64,000 nucleotides of DNA from Gammaproteobacteria bacterium (GCA_009937425.1 JAACFO010000003.1:17391-81390), one strand, 5' to 3'; positions 16,956 through 26,640 are shown, counted from the first letter of the stretch. The notes: generated by a model from the sequence alone, not told the origin. Translations and numbers: made by a program.

Positions 16956-18254
16956 TCAGGGGTTCGACCGGCGGCCGCTCTTGATCACTTGGTGGCAGGG
17001 ATTGAAACCGATGCGGTAGGCAAGCTCCGCGGGGTGGTCAATGTCCCAGAGGACGAAGTCCGCCTGCTTACCCGCTTCCAAGGTGCCCACCTCGTCCGCC
17101 CTCCCCAGCGCCGCCGCAGCGTGACGTGTAACACCCGTTAGAGCCTCCTCCGGCGTCATTTGGAACAAGGTACAGGCCATGTTCAACATCAGCAGCAACG
17201 AGCTGACCGGTGAGCTCCCGGGATTGCTGTCGGTGGCGATGGCCATGGGTACGTCGTGCCGGCGAAACAAATCCACCGGCGGCTTACGGGTCTCGCGCAG
17301 AAAATAAAATGCGCCGGGGAGTACAACGGCGACGGTCCCGGATTCGGCCATGGCCTCGATGGATGGCTCGGATACGTATTCCAGGTGATCCGCCGACAGT
17401 GCGCCGAAGCGTGCGGCGAGCGCCGTACCGCCCAGATCGGAGAGTTGCTCGGCGTGCAATTTGACGGGCAAGCCCAGTGCCCTGGCTTTGTGGAACACGC
17501 GTTCAGTCTGTGCAATCGTGAATCCAATGCCTTCACAGAACGCATCGACGGCGTCGGCAAGGCCGAGCTCCGCTACCCGCGGCATCACCTGGGCACACAC
17601 GAAGTCGATGTAGTCATCGCCGCGCCCGGCGTACTCCGCCGGTAGCGCGTGTGCACCGAGAAAGCTTGTCACGACATCGACGCCACCGCCCTCACCCAGG
17701 CGACGGGCCGCACGCAACATTTTCAGCTCCGTATCCCCATCGAGTCCGTACCCGGATTTGATCTCGATGGTGGTAACGCCCTCGGCCACCAGGGCGGCCA
17801 GCCGCGGACCTGCCGAATCCACCAGCTGATCTTCGCTTGCTGCGCGCGTCGCCGTGACCGTCGAAACGATGCCGCCACCCTGGCGGGCGATCTCCTCGTA
17901 GCTGACGCCGGTCAGGCGTTGCTCGAACTCCCTGGCGCGATCGCCGCCGTATACGAGATGGGTGTGACAGTCGATGAGCCCGGGCGTCACCCAGCGGCCG
18001 CCCGCCGAGTGCACGCTTACGCCGGCGGGAATGTGGCTGGGTAATCGTGATTGGTCGCCCACCCAGCGGATGCGATCTGCAGCCACTGCAATAGCGCCGT
18101 TTTCGATGGCGCCGTAGGGATTCCCCCCTGCCGGCGCCATTGTTGCAAGCCGCGCGTGAGTCCACAGGGCATTGCAGCTGGAAAGGTCTATGGGATCGGA
18201 CAAGGTCTTTTTACCGGTTTGGGCGTTGCAATCTTCTGGTGCTCTCGCGAGCAC
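16956..18254 (-). CDS. hutI: Imidazolonepropionase
   Basis: A 432-residue metal-dependent amidohydrolase opening the imidazolone ring to N-formimino-glutamate, step three of histidine breakdown. The amidohydrolase metal site [10 protein letters not shown] is clear at about residue 95, with further ligands in [15 protein letters not shown] and ATDSNPGS. The usual length is ~405 residues; the extra N-terminal residues suggest that the true start may lie inside, for example the TTG at 18203, though neither start has a clear ribosome site. It converges on hutG and stands on the minus strand like hutU but is not in its operon. Confidence 0.94.
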   Translation of the reverse strand: MLARAPEDCNAQTGKKTLSDPIDLSSCNALWTHARLATMAPAGGNPYGAIENGAIAVAADRIRWVGDQSRLPSHIPAGVSVHSAGGRWVTPGLIDCHTHLVYGGDRAREFEQRLTGVSYEEIARQGGGIVSTVTATRAASEDQLVDSAGPRLAALVAEGVTTIEIKSGYGLDGDTELKMLRAARRLGEGGGVDVVTSFLGAHALPAEYAGRGDDYIDFVCAQVMPRVAELGLADAVDAFCEGIGFTIAQTERVFHKARALGLPVKLHAEQLSDLGGTALAARFGALSADHLEYVSEPSIEAMAESGTVAVVLPGAFYFLRETRKPPVDLFRRHDVPMAIATDSNPGSSPVSSLLLMLNMACTLFQMTPEEALTGVTRHAAAALGRADEVGTLEAGKQADFVLWDIDHPAELAYRIGFNPCHQVIKSGRRSNP

Positions 18255-18407
18255 ATCCTACCCCCATGGTCACACACGAATACAGGGAGTTATCGCAACC
18301 ATCCATTGAAATGTCCGGATACGCTTGCGCAGCTGACCGTCGCTCGCCATCCACAAGCCCCGGCGATAGTATCTTCTGTACCCCCCAGGTTGGAGAAGCA
18401 CCTCCGC

Positions 18408-18565
18408 ATGGAAGACCGTCTACCCCGTAAGCTTGCTGCCATCCTTTACGCGGATGTTGCCGATTACAGTCGGTTGACCGGGGAGGATGAAGATGGGACC
18501 CATCGGTGGAGACACTTCTAGACGCATTGCGCGATGCCGGGTTGCCCGAGATAGCTCGAGGATAA
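18408..18565 (+). pseudogene. Deletion scar of an adenylate cyclase-type gene
   Basis: The first 33 codons (MEDRLPRKLA onward, through ADVADYSRLT and EDEDGTHR) are nearly identical to the start of the cyclase gene at 20766. The reading then jumps to a tail that in the next frame reads LRDAGLPE and ends at a stop at 18565, matching the end of the same gene (LGDAGLPE). About 2.1 kb of middle is missing, with a frameshift and an early stop at 18519. Upstream sequence is also shared (GCGATAGTATC at ~18362 and ~20719). This is therefore the remnant of a third paralogue, probably removed by recombination or slippage. Confidence 0.8.
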
Positions 18566-18664
18566 CGGTTTCACGCTTCATGTTTGCTGTCGTTTGCTCG
18601 CGTCCGAGACGCTGTGGCGCTACCATCGGTCGAATGCTTCCAACCTGAAGAAGGGCAGCGCCGA

Positions 18665-20638
18665 ATGGACGAGAGTCTGACTCGTAAGCTGGCTGTTCTA
18701 TTGCACGCCGATGTGGTGGGCTCGACGGCACTCGTCCAGGCGAACGAAACTCTTGCTCACCAACGCATTCAAGACGCCTTCCGACGTTTCTCTGAGACCA
18801 TCATCGGTCATGGGGGAACCCCCCATGAGATTCGAGGCGACGCGCTTGTCGCAGAGTTTTCCAAAGCCTCGGATGCGGTTAGTGCATCGGTTACCTTTCA
18901 GGAGGCAAATACTGCCCACAACGACGGCCTCCCCGATGAGATCTGCCCGGTAGTTCGGGTTGGCATCGCCCTGGGAGAGGTCGTGGTTGCCGATAACACG
19001 GTCACCGGCGAAGGCATAGTGCTGGCACAAAGACTGGAGCAATTGGCTGAGCCGGGTGGGGTGTGTATTCAGGATGCCGCTTACCAGACTGTGCCTAAGC
19101 GTCTGCCGTTCGAATTCGCCAGTCTGGGCGAACGGGAATTGAAGGGATTCGACGAGCGCGTGCGGGCTTATTCTGTCTCGCTGATAGATGATAGTGCGAC
19201 CCCTGACCCGGAGGCGCCTGCCGCCGACGTGGGACCGCCAGCCGCGCAATCCCGGTCCCGTTATGTGATTGGGCTGGCGGCAGCAGTGGTAATCATCGTT
19301 GGCGGTGGTCTCGCTTGGTGGCAGCCGTGGCACCCCGAGGCCACGCCGGCCCATCCGCTTCCGGACAAGCCGTCCATTGCCATTCTTCCGTTCGACAATC
19401 TGAGCGACGATTCATCCCAGGAATATTTTGTCGACGGCATGACCGAGGATTTGATCACCGACCTGGCGAAAATCGAGAGTCTTTTCGTAATCGCCCGCAA
19501 TACGGTGTTCACCTACAAAGACAGATCCGTCGTTGTGCCTGACGTGGCCAGGGAACTGGGTGTCAAATACGTGCTGGAAGGCAGTGTGCGACGCGTTGCC
19601 GACCGCGTTCGCATCAACACCCAGCTCATCGATGGCGCCAGCGGTGAGCATATCTGGGCGGAGCGCTATGACGGGTCGCTGACCGACATATTTGCGTTGC
19701 AGGATAAGGTAACGGGCGAGATCATCGGCCAGCTCAAGATCAGGCTCACCCCTGACGAGCAAGTACGACGGGCGCGCAAGGGCACCGATAACCCGGAGGC
19801 CCATGACGCGTATCTGAAAGGCTGGCAGTTGTACCGACGCTACACGCCGGAGGATTTCGTCGAGGCTATCCCTTATCTCGAGCGAGCCACCGAGCTGGAT
19901 CCGGACTATGGACGGGCTTGGGCGGCACTCGCGTCAATTTACTGGATCACCTATCGAAAGAACTTTGCGTGGTCCTTAATCGTGAATCCGAACAGGAACA
20001 TCGTGGTCTCGTGGATTGGGTCGTTCCACAAGACGGACTACTATCTACGACAGGCAATGCAGAATCCAACGCCGCTGGCGTACCAGATCGAATCCCAGAT
20101 ATCCTCGGACTATCGGCAGTTCGACAAGGCGATCAGTGAGGCGGAGCAGGCCGTAACACTGGATCCGAACGATCCGGAGGGGCATCAGGCAATGGCCTGG
20201 GCCCTGATCTTCGCGGGCCGCGCCGAAGAGGCCATCACGTCAGCGGAAAACGGAATGCGCCTGGACCCTTACTACCCCGCGCCTCACCTTTACGTGCTCG
20301 GAACGGCCCACCTGATGTTGCAACAATACACGCAAGCGGAGGCAGCGTTGAAACGCGCCTTTGGGCTCAATTCAGAAAACAAGAACATACTGTTGCCGTT
20401 GACAGCCACTTATGCTCATCTCGACAAACAGCAAGAAGCGCGGGCCACGTTAAAACAGTTCGACGAATTCTTAGTCTACTGGACGCCGAAGATTTCAACG
20501 CACATGGAATGGTGGCAGTTCAAGCGCGAGGTCGATGTGCGGCTCTTTGGCAGTGGCCTCGTCAAGGCAGGCCTTTGTTGCGAGGAAGGGTTGGAAGCGT
20601 ATATCGATGTTATCCGCCGGGGCAGCGGGCTCGAATAG
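18665..20638 (+). CDS. Class III nucleotidyl cyclase fused to TolB-like and TPR domains, membrane-bound
   Basis: A 657-residue signalling protein. Residues 1-170 are a class III cyclase homology domain with both metal-binding Asp (D16 in HADVVGS and D59 in IRGDAL). One transmembrane helix follows at ~200-219, then a TolB-like N-domain (~235-360, beginning KPSIAILPFDNLS) and tetratricopeptide-type helices to the end. The cyclase would face the cytoplasm and the sensor part the periplasm. It probably makes cAMP or a related nucleotide in response to something bound outside; activity and signal are unknown. The open frame reaches back to 18584, but the ATG at 18665 fits the domain start. A paralogue follows. 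Confidence 0.85.
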   Translation: MDESLTRKLAVLLHADVVGSTALVQANETLAHQRIQDAFRRFSETIIGHGGTPHEIRGDALVAEFSKASDAVSASVTFQEANTAHNDGLPDEICPVVRVGIALGEVVVADNTVTGEGIVLAQRLEQLAEPGGVCIQDAAYQTVPKRLPFEFASLGERELKGFDERVRAYSVSLIDDSATPDPEAPAADVGPPAAQSRSRYVIGLAAAVVIIVGGGLAWWQPWHPEATPAHPLPDKPSIAILPFDNLSDDSSQEYFVDGMTEDLITDLAKIESLFVIARNTVFTYKDRSVVVPDVARELGVKYVLEGSVRRVADRVRINTQLIDGASGEHIWAERYDGSLTDIFALQDKVTGEIIGQLKIRLTPDEQVRRARKGTDNPEAHDAYLKGWQLYRRYTPEDFVEAIPYLERATELDPDYGRAWAALASIYWITYRKNFAWSLIVNPNRNIVVSWIGSFHKTDYYLRQAMQNPTPLAYQIESQISSDYRQFDKAISEAEQAVTLDPNDPEGHQAMAWALIFAGRAEEAITSAENGMRLDPYYPAPHLYVLGTAHLMLQQYTQAEAALKRAFGLNSENKNILLPLTATYAHLDKQQEARATLKQFDEFLVYWTPKISTHMEWWQFKREVDVRLFGSGLVKAGLCCEEGLEAYIDVIRRGSGLE

Positions 20639-20765
20639 CCGCCGCCACGATAACCGCCTGCCCTATTTTCGGATCCGCTTGTCAGCCCGAAACGATTCCT
20701 CGCCCCCCACACATGCCCGCGATAGTATCCCAGTAGCGCCCAATCTTTAAGAAGACCACTCCTTC

Positions 20766-23021
20766 ATGGAAGACCGCCTGCCACGCAAACTTGCTGCCAT
20801 CTTGTATGCCGATGTGGCCGGATACAGCCGGTTGACAGCGTTGGATGAAGATGAGACCCACCGTGGTCTCACTAAGTCCCTGGATCTAATTGCCGAACTG
20901 GTGCAGGCGCATCGAGGACGGGTGGGACACTATGCAGGCGACGCAGTGCTTGCAGACTTCGCCAGTGCTACCGATGCGCTGGCATGTGCCTTGCGGGTCC
21001 AGCAAATGCGAACCGAACGGAATGCGGCATTGCCGGCAGAGCGTCAGCTACAGTTCCGCATCGGCATAAACCTCGGTGAAGTCATCGACGATCGCGGGGA
21101 AGTTTATGGGGACGGCGTCAACATCGCAGCGCGTCTCGAGGCATTGGCCGTCCCGGGCGGCATTTGCGTCTCGGACGCCGTTCGATCCGCCGTGGGTAAT
21201 CGCCTGCCTCTTGGGTTTGAGGACTTGGGTGACTGCAAGGTCAAGAACATCCCGTCGCCCGTTCATGCTTGGCAGGTACACGCGTCCGCTCGGAGGCTTG
21301 AAAAAGATGATGCAGTCGTTTTTCGTGCAGAGGTTCGCGCCTACAGTGTGCTGATGGGTGTGGACCACCGGGAGACCCGTGCTGCTCTCGACCATGCTCG
21401 CCGGATGTTGACGAGTGAGATCGAGAAGCGGGGTGGTGACTTGCTAGATACGCCGGGAGAGGCCGTACTAGCGGCATTCGACGAGGTTAAAGAGTGCGTG
21501 GTTTGTGCCCGACAGGTACGCGATACGATCGAACAGAAAAATGCAAGTATGCCTGCGCAGGAGAGAGTTCACTACCGCTACAGTATCGATGTTGGGAAGC
21601 TGGACAGGAATGAGGAAGGTGTGCTTGGCGCAGCAATTGCGCGTACCGCAACTCTTTGCGCGTCAGCGCCGCCGAACGAGATTCACGTAACTGAAGTAGT
21701 TCGGGAGTGTTTGGCGGATGATGACAAGTTCACATTATCAGCTGTTGCCGCCAGCACTTACGCCCTCTCTCGAACCAAAGAGATTCACGAGGAAAGTGCC
21801 ACTGTCCCTCCACAGTTGGAATCCCTTGATCTCCCACTACCCGAGAAGCCGTCTATCGTTTTGTTGCCGTTTACGTTCATTGGTGAAGATCCGGTTGGGG
21901 ATGCGTTTGCGGACGGATTTCGAATCGACATCCAGAACGCGCTGGTCAAGATGTCGGGACTGTTCTTGATCGCCGCTGGTGCAGCCAATGCCTTCCGGGG
22001 TAAGGATCCAATCGAGGCTGCACGATTTCTTGGAGTGAGACATGTCATGGAAGGGAGTGTTCGGCGCTCGGGAGATCGCGTACGAGTGAACGTTCAATTG
22101 ACCGACACGACGGACAATATGGTGAGTTGGGCTGAGCAATACGATCGTAGTGTCGATGACGAGTTTACCCTTCAGGATGAAATTACTGAACGCGTGATTA
22201 CTGCGCTTGATGTAAAGCTTGCAAGCGGAGAACAAGCTCGGATTTGGCGTAAGTGCTTGTCCAGCCCAAGGCCTCGAGATCTATTCTATCGCGGCATCCA
22301 CGAATTCTTTCAGATGAACGCCGAGTCCATTGCCAAAGCCAAGGGACACTTTGAGCGCATCGCGGAGTTGGTTCCGGATTCGCCACTTGGGCCGACCTGG
22401 ATTGCGATGTGTCTCTGGTTTGAAGCGACCCGAGGCTGGGCTGCAGATCTCGAGCGGGCGCGCCTCGATGCTGGAGCGTGGGCGGAGAAAGCTGTCGCAT
22501 TGGAGGACGCCGACGGGCAAGCACACACCGTGCTTGGCAATGTTCGATTGCTTCAGGGGCGCTACGAGGAGGCGATGGAAGTTGCCCGCGGCGCCGTACT
22601 CATCCGCCCTGGCTGCACAAATTCCAACGGCTTTCTCGCAAACGTCTTGTTGCATTGTGGCGAACCGCAAGCCGCGCTCACCCACATCAAACGGGCGATA
22701 CGACTGTCGCCCGTATATCCGCCGTGGTTCCTCGAGATTCTCGCTGCTTCGTATCGTGAGGCTGGAGAAATAGGACTTGCAGTGACCGCGGCGCAGGAAG
22801 TGCTGCGTCTGGCTCCACATACTATTCAGGGACGTGTGATTCTCGCCAGTTCACTCGTTCGCGCCGGTTGGACCGCGGAAGCAAAACGGATAGGAGCAGA
22901 GATCCTCTCGGAGAATGAGGACTTCTCGTTGACTCGGTTTAGTGAGCAGCAAGTATTTCGAGACGAAGCAGTGGTGGAACGAATCGTTAGTGACTTGGGT
23001 GACGCGGGATTGCCCGAGTGA
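20766..23021 (+). CDS. Tandem cyclase-homology protein with TolB-like and TPR domains, soluble
   Basis: A 751-residue protein. Domain one (residues 1-175) is a complete class III cyclase with metal Asp16 and Asp59 and the VNIAARLE Asn/Arg pair. Domain two (~185-330) repeats the same fold, but both metal Asp are Glu (E189 in AEVRAYS, E232 in TPGEAV) and the Asn of the transition-state pair is lost, so it looks like a catalytically weak pseudo-cyclase. A TolB-like domain (~360-480) and TPR-like helices (~500-740) follow. Unlike its neighbour there is no transmembrane helix. Codon use and lower GC differ from the flanking metabolic genes, suggesting transfer or an older island. Start: ATG shared with the pseudogene at 18408. 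Confidence 0.83.
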   Translation: MEDRLPRKLAAILYADVAGYSRLTALDEDETHRGLTKSLDLIAELVQAHRGRVGHYAGDAVLADFASATDALACALRVQQMRTERNAALPAERQLQFRIGINLGEVIDDRGEVYGDGVNIAARLEALAVPGGICVSDAVRSAVGNRLPLGFEDLGDCKVKNIPSPVHAWQVHASARRLEKDDAVVFRAEVRAYSVLMGVDHRETRAALDHARRMLTSEIEKRGGDLLDTPGEAVLAAFDEVKECVVCARQVRDTIEQKNASMPAQERVHYRYSIDVGKLDRNEEGVLGAAIARTATLCASAPPNEIHVTEVVRECLADDDKFTLSAVAASTYALSRTKEIHEESATVPPQLESLDLPLPEKPSIVLLPFTFIGEDPVGDAFADGFRIDIQNALVKMSGLFLIAAGAANAFRGKDPIEAARFLGVRHVMEGSVRRSGDRVRVNVQLTDTTDNMVSWAEQYDRSVDDEFTLQDEITERVITALDVKLASGEQARIWRKCLSSPRPRDLFYRGIHEFFQMNAESIAKAKGHFERIAELVPDSPLGPTWIAMCLWFEATRGWAADLERARLDAGAWAEKAVALEDADGQAHTVLGNVRLLQGRYEEAMEVARGAVLIRPGCTNSNGFLANVLLHCGEPQAALTHIKRAIRLSPVYPPWFLEILAASYREAGEIGLAVTAAQEVLRLAPHTIQGRVILASSLVRAGWTAEAKRIGAEILSENEDFSLTRFSEQQVFRDEAVVERIVSDLGDAGLPE

Positions 23022-23448
23022 TTCGAATGAGACTGTTCTGGCGTTTGCGCTCCTTTCCGGCGGCGTGAGGGGCGCTCGATGCCGTGGGCTGTTCGAGACA
23101 GATCGTTGGATTTTCGCAGCGTTGTCATTAACACTGAACGTGTCCGGCAGGGCCAAGGTTGGATTGGGGTCGGTTCTTGCCGTTCAGCGGGGCCTCGCGG
23201 CCACGCACCTCGATGTTGCAGTGCATGAGGCTGGAAACGGCCAGATCCGGCCATTCGTCCCGAACGTGATACGTCCATTCTGAACACCTTATCCGCTTTG
23301 TTTTCGGCGTATACTGCGTTCAAGCGCCGCCAAGAAGTGCGCTCCCATCTCTCCAAGGGCTGACGGCCGCCCTTCTTTAAGCTGCACCCTGCAGCGACCG
23401 CCCATCAGAGTAGGCCATCCATCTGTTTGCCGGGGGAGGGGAATTCAA
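23022..23448. other. 427-bp gap without a convincing gene
   Basis: Several open frames cross this stretch on both strands, but none has a ribosome site or a protein-like composition. It probably holds the end of the cyclase transcript and the leader of the secreted protein gene at 23449. I see no strong hairpin with a T run. Confidence 0.5.
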
Positions 23449-23775
23449 ATGATGACTCGATTCTGCTGTTACGTCTTCTTGGCGCTACTCTTGCCATCGG
23501 CGGCCTGGGCGCACACTTGTGGCCCTCAGACGCTGGAAGTCAAGAAAGGCGATACCGTGGAGTGGGGTCTTAACGGGAGTGATTTTATTGAATTTCAAAT
23601 CGCCGAAAAGGGAGATCCTCTCGTGGCGAAGATCGTACCCCCGATGAAAAATGATGAGCGCGATGTATTGTTCAAGATCGTAGGCGCGGGGTCCGGCGTC
23701 ACCAACTTCAAGATTAACTGGGACGGCTCTAGTAGACGAGGAACCTGTTACATCGAAGTCAACGTCAAAGAGTAG
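23449..23775 (+). CDS. Small exported protein of unknown function
   Basis: A 108-residue protein with a clear signal peptide (residues 1-22, ending AAWAH). The mature part is a predicted all-beta domain with two Cys, one just after the cut (THTCGP-like start) and one near the end (RGTCYIEV), which could form a disulphide joining the ends of an immunoglobulin-like sandwich. The repeated pattern of a charged lysine strand and an aromatic strand recalls cupredoxin or inhibitor folds, but no copper ligands are present. Start: ATG with GGGGGAGGGG upstream; a second ATG follows immediately. It stands alone, in a lower-GC stretch. Confidence 0.65.
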   Translation: MMTRFCCYVFLALLLPSAAWAHTCGPQTLEVKKGDTVEWGLNGSDFIEFQIAEKGDPLVAKIVPPMKNDERDVLFKIVGAGSGVTNFKINWDGSSRRGTCYIEVNVKE

Positions 23776-24302
23776 GCAAACAAAGCACGCTACAGCGTAG
23801 AGGTCACGGCTCCCAAGTCACAGTCTCGGCGGCTGTGGGCGAACGGCTGTGTTTGGAGGGCTAGGTCCCCGAAAATCGTGAACGACTCCTTCGGGTCGCA
23901 AGTCGCCATTGGGCAGCCACGGATGGATTTCATCGTCTGAGCGGCGGGAAACGGCCATCCGTCAGTGCTAAGGCAGCGGTCGGGCGCGCCCCCCTTCAGC
24001 CGTAGCATCAAATTCCTACAAGGCAAATACCGTGTGCCAGAGGTTCGGGACAACCGCGATCGTCTGAGCCTGCACAATCTTGCGTCGCTCACGGTCACAT
24101 TATCAAAGTTACAGTTTGGCGATAAGGGGAGGTGACTATCCAATTTCGCCGGATAATTTTTCGATGCCAAGACAAGCGTCGACGCGTTGTGAACTTTCGT
24201 TTAATGTAATCAAACACGGCGACGTTCGCGTCACAATTGCGTTCCTCGGGGCGCCGGATTTAACCTCTTGCATAAACAGTTCAACCTACGGAGGGAACGG
24301 CA
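23776..24302. other. 527-bp gap without a convincing gene
   Basis: Frames open on both strands here lack ribosome sites and protein-like composition. The last ~80 bp carry the leader of the dienelactone hydrolase gene, with GGAGGGAAC just before its ATG. The AT-richer part near 24100-24220 may hold its promoter. Nothing else recognised. Confidence 0.5.
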
Positions 24303-25049
24303 ATGGCGTACGAAGGCATGATCGCGGAGATGATCACCATCAGGGGCGACAACAACGATCCGGTTTCGGCCTATACGGCGCGGCCGATGGGACCGGGGCC
24401 GTTTCCCGGCGTGGTGCTGATCCATCACCTGCCGGGCTGGGGTGAATTTTACCGCGAGATGACGCGCAAATTTGCCCATCACGACTATGCCGCGATCAGC
24501 CACAATCTGTATGAGCGCGTCGGCCAGGGCGACCCGGACGATGTCGCCGCCAAGGCGCGGGCCGAAGGCGGTGTGGCGGACAGCCAGGTGGTCGCAGATA
24601 CCGAAGCCGCGGTGCAGTGGCTCAAGGCGCAGCCCTACAGCAACGGCAAGATTGGCGTGATCGGCAGTTGCTCCGGCGGACGGCAGGCCTTCATGTATGC
24701 GTGCAACACACAGAGAATCGACGCGGTGGTCGAACAATGGGGCGGCCGCGTGGTTCAGGCGGAGGACGACCGGCCCGAAAAGCAGCCAGTACAGCCCCTC
24801 GACATGACCAAGGACCTGTCCTGCCCGATCCTGGGCCTCTTCGGCAATGACGATCGTGCGCCGAGCCCGGAACAGGTGGACCTGCACGAAGCAGAGCTTA
24901 AGAAACACGACAAGGATTACAAGTTCCACCGCTATGACGGCGCCGGGCACGGCTTCTTCTACTACCACCGGCCCATGTACCGGGTGGAGCAGGCGCTCGA
25001 CGGCTGGCAGAAGGTCTTCGACTTCTTCGGCAAACACCTGTCCGCGTAA
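24303..25049 (+). CDS. Dienelactone hydrolase family protein
   Basis: A 248-residue alpha/beta hydrolase. The nucleophile motif GSCSGG (Cys123) corresponds to the GxCxGG of dienelactone hydrolases, with the acid in GNDDRAP and the catalytic His in GAGHGF near residue 217. Members cleave cyclic lactones or other esters; the substrate here is unknown, as no aromatic-ring pathway is nearby. Start: ATG with GGAGGGAAC upstream. It is 12 bp ahead of a DUF6295-like gene. This pair is clearly more GC-rich than the flanking intergenic sequence, which suggests that the two genes travelled together. Confidence 0.88.
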   Translation: MAYEGMIAEMITIRGDNNDPVSAYTARPMGPGPFPGVVLIHHLPGWGEFYREMTRKFAHHDYAAISHNLYERVGQGDPDDVAAKARAEGGVADSQVVADTEAAVQWLKAQPYSNGKIGVIGSCSGGRQAFMYACNTQRIDAVVEQWGGRVVQAEDDRPEKQPVQPLDMTKDLSCPILGLFGNDDRAPSPEQVDLHEAELKKHDKDYKFHRYDGAGHGFFYYHRPMYRVEQALDGWQKVFDFFGKHLSA

Positions 25050-25061
25050 GGAGGCCATCAA

Positions 25062-25385
25062 ATGTGTACTTCGATTGTCGAGATCGCCGGCGCGGAAGGT
25101 GCCGGCAGGAGCATGGACGGCTGGTTCTCGCTGACCCATTCGGTCGTAGCCTATGATCACCCGCAGCACGCGTTGTTGGAGGAAGCGGTCACGATTGATT
25201 TCGTGAACCATGCCAAGGATGCCGGCGCGCGGGCGGCGGTGGAGCTGACGCTGGACTCGGCGAAAGCGCTGCACGCGGCGCTGGCGAAGGTGATTGAGGC
25301 AGCGGAGATCGAGGAAGGGATGCGAGTCGAATATGCCGGCCCGGCGCACCCCCATTCGCGCAAGCAGGCGTTGGCCGCCGCATAA
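25062..25385 (+). CDS. DUF6295-like small protein
   Basis: A 107-residue protein beginning MCTSIVEIAG with a GAGRSMDGWF segment and a YDHP motif, then an alternating beta pattern ending in a helix. It resembles a small family I recall as DUF6295; the function is not known. A ribosome site AAGGAGG precedes the ATG, and the gene lies 12 bp after the dienelactone hydrolase gene, so the two are very probably one transcript. The ending is rich in Ala. Confidence 0.7.
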   Translation: MCTSIVEIAGAEGAGRSMDGWFSLTHSVVAYDHPQHALLEEAVTIDFVNHAKDAGARAAVELTLDSAKALHAALAKVIEAAEIEEGMRVEYAGPAHPHSRKQALAAA

Positions 25386-25534
25386 CGCAAGGGCGGATAG
25401 CACCAGACCTCACCGGGAACCGCGCGCGCATCGCGAGTGGCTCCTGCGGGTCGGATTTTGCCGCTTGCCGCCTTTCGGGCTGATTCGCTGCACTGTACAA
25501 CAACCTTGAAGTGCGTCAGGCGAGAGACGGCCGG

Positions 25535-25711
25535 TTCTGTTGAAAACCTCGGGTTCTTCGGCCGAGGTCTGCGAATCACAAAAAATGTTGGCGCGGAGAG
25601 GCACTTCAAATTGATGATTGCGGGACAAAAAATCCAAAGCAACGCACTCGCTGCGCCATTGGTGAATGGAAAAACGGCTTGAGATTCGATTGCCCGAGTT
25701 TTTCAACAGAA
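25535..25711. repeat. MITE-like element with 19-bp terminal inverted repeats
   Basis: TTCTGTTGAAAACCTCGGG at the left end and CCCGAGTTTTTCAACAGAA at the right end are complementary at 18 of 19 positions and enclose about 140 bp. No transposase reading remains inside. The ends resemble those of insertion sequences, so this is most likely a non-autonomous derivative or the collapsed remnant of one. No target duplication could be identified by eye. It occupies the gap between the DUF6295-like gene and the SYLF gene. Confidence 0.6.
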
Positions 25712-25872
25712 TGCGTTCAGCAGCCGATGTCCGGAGCCAGTGGCTCCGTCGCCCACCGTCTGCGCGGAACACACGCATGCCACTGGGGTTCGAAATGGGA
25801 CGAATGTCGAGGCGACCCGCACTAAGGGTGTAGAATGCACCCAGTCAAACCGTGACCGCATGGAGGAATTTG

Positions 25873-26454
25873 ATGAATACGATTCTGCTTAGAGTGACGG
25901 GCGCACTGGCAATGCTTTTTTGTGGCGTGTTATCCGCGTACGCGGTGGAGGACTATTCCAGAAGTATTGCTGTATTCGAGAAGTCGCCGGCCTGTCAGCC
26001 CTACTTCAACAAAGCCTACGGCTACGCCATGTTCCCCACCATTGGCCAAGGCGCTTTCGGAATTGGCGCTGCTCACGGCGACGGTCAGGTGTACCGGGGC
26101 GGCAAGGTAACGGGCTACACTTCCATGACCCAGCTTTCCATCGGCTTTCAGCTCGGCGGGCAGGCATACAGCCAGATTGTGTTTTTTGAGGACAAACGCG
26201 CCTACGATAACTTCACACGCGGCAACTTCGAATTCGACGCATCGGCGTCGGCAGTCGCCATTACCGCTGGGGCCCAGGCTTCGGCGGGCACCACCGGCAC
26301 CACCGCCGGCGCGAGCGCGGGATCGGCGACGGGCAAGCAAGCCGTCACCAGTTATTACAACGGCGTATCGATATTCGTGCACACTAAGGGTGGCTTGATG
26401 TACGAAGCCGCCGTCGGCGGACAAAAATTCAGCTTCAAGCCGGTCGGCGACTAG
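25873..26454 (+). CDS. Exported SYLF (YSC84-type) lipid-binding domain protein
   Basis: A 193-residue protein with a signal peptide (residues 1-25, ending AYAVED). The body carries the SYLF-domain hallmarks: YGYAMFPTIGQGAFGIGAAHGDG, the GYTSMTQLSIGFQLGGQAYSQIVFFED segment, and a final GLMYEAAVGGQKFSF. A Thr/Ala/Gly-rich insertion of about 25 residues (near 137-160) is low complexity. SYLF proteins bind phosphoinositides or other lipids in eukaryotes; bacterial ones are exported and of unclear role, perhaps at the outer membrane. The ATG at 25873 has GGAGG upstream; an earlier in-frame start at 25852 has none. Confidence 0.88.
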   Translation: MNTILLRVTGALAMLFCGVLSAYAVEDYSRSIAVFEKSPACQPYFNKAYGYAMFPTIGQGAFGIGAAHGDGQVYRGGKVTGYTSMTQLSIGFQLGGQAYSQIVFFEDKRAYDNFTRGNFEFDASASAVAITAGAQASAGTTGTTAGASAGSATGKQAVTSYYNGVSIFVHTKGGLMYEAAVGGQKFSFKPVGD

Positions 26455-26626
26455 CCTGACGAACAGGAACCATTAAGATCAGCTGAAAGCGGTCATTGAG
26501 GCCATTTGGCTATCTGCAGGCAGCGCTCGTTTCGGCCCTCCAGGCCCGAATAACGCTGGTCACTTCACTCCGCAGCTTCTTCTCTGTCGGCTCTGCACAT
26601 TGAGCGGGTGAGGTGTGCCCTGTCTG

Positions 26627-26640
26627 ATGATCGGGATCAA
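26627..26640. promoter_or_regulatory. FNR-like dyad upstream of a small-protein cluster
   Basis: ATGATcgggATCAA has a perfect TGAT-N4-ATCA core and one mismatch to the FNR/DNR consensus. It lies 83 bp before the 53-codon gene at 26723. A TAGATA at 26674 could be a -10, but the spacing is longer than in the usual class II arrangement, so control is less certain than for the two boxes at the nir genes. Confidence 0.4.

Noticed and set aside
22942..23283. A 113-codon frame after the second cyclase gene
   Set aside because: Begins inside the cyclase gene in another frame and lacks a start site or domain.
23790..24170. A 126-codon minus-strand frame in the gap before the dienelactone hydrolase
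   Set aside because: Low-complexity Pro/Arg composition, no ribosome site, no family.
24231..25403. A 390-codon minus-strand frame over the dienelactone hydrolase gene
   Set aside because: Shadow of two real genes on the plus strand; no recognisable domain.
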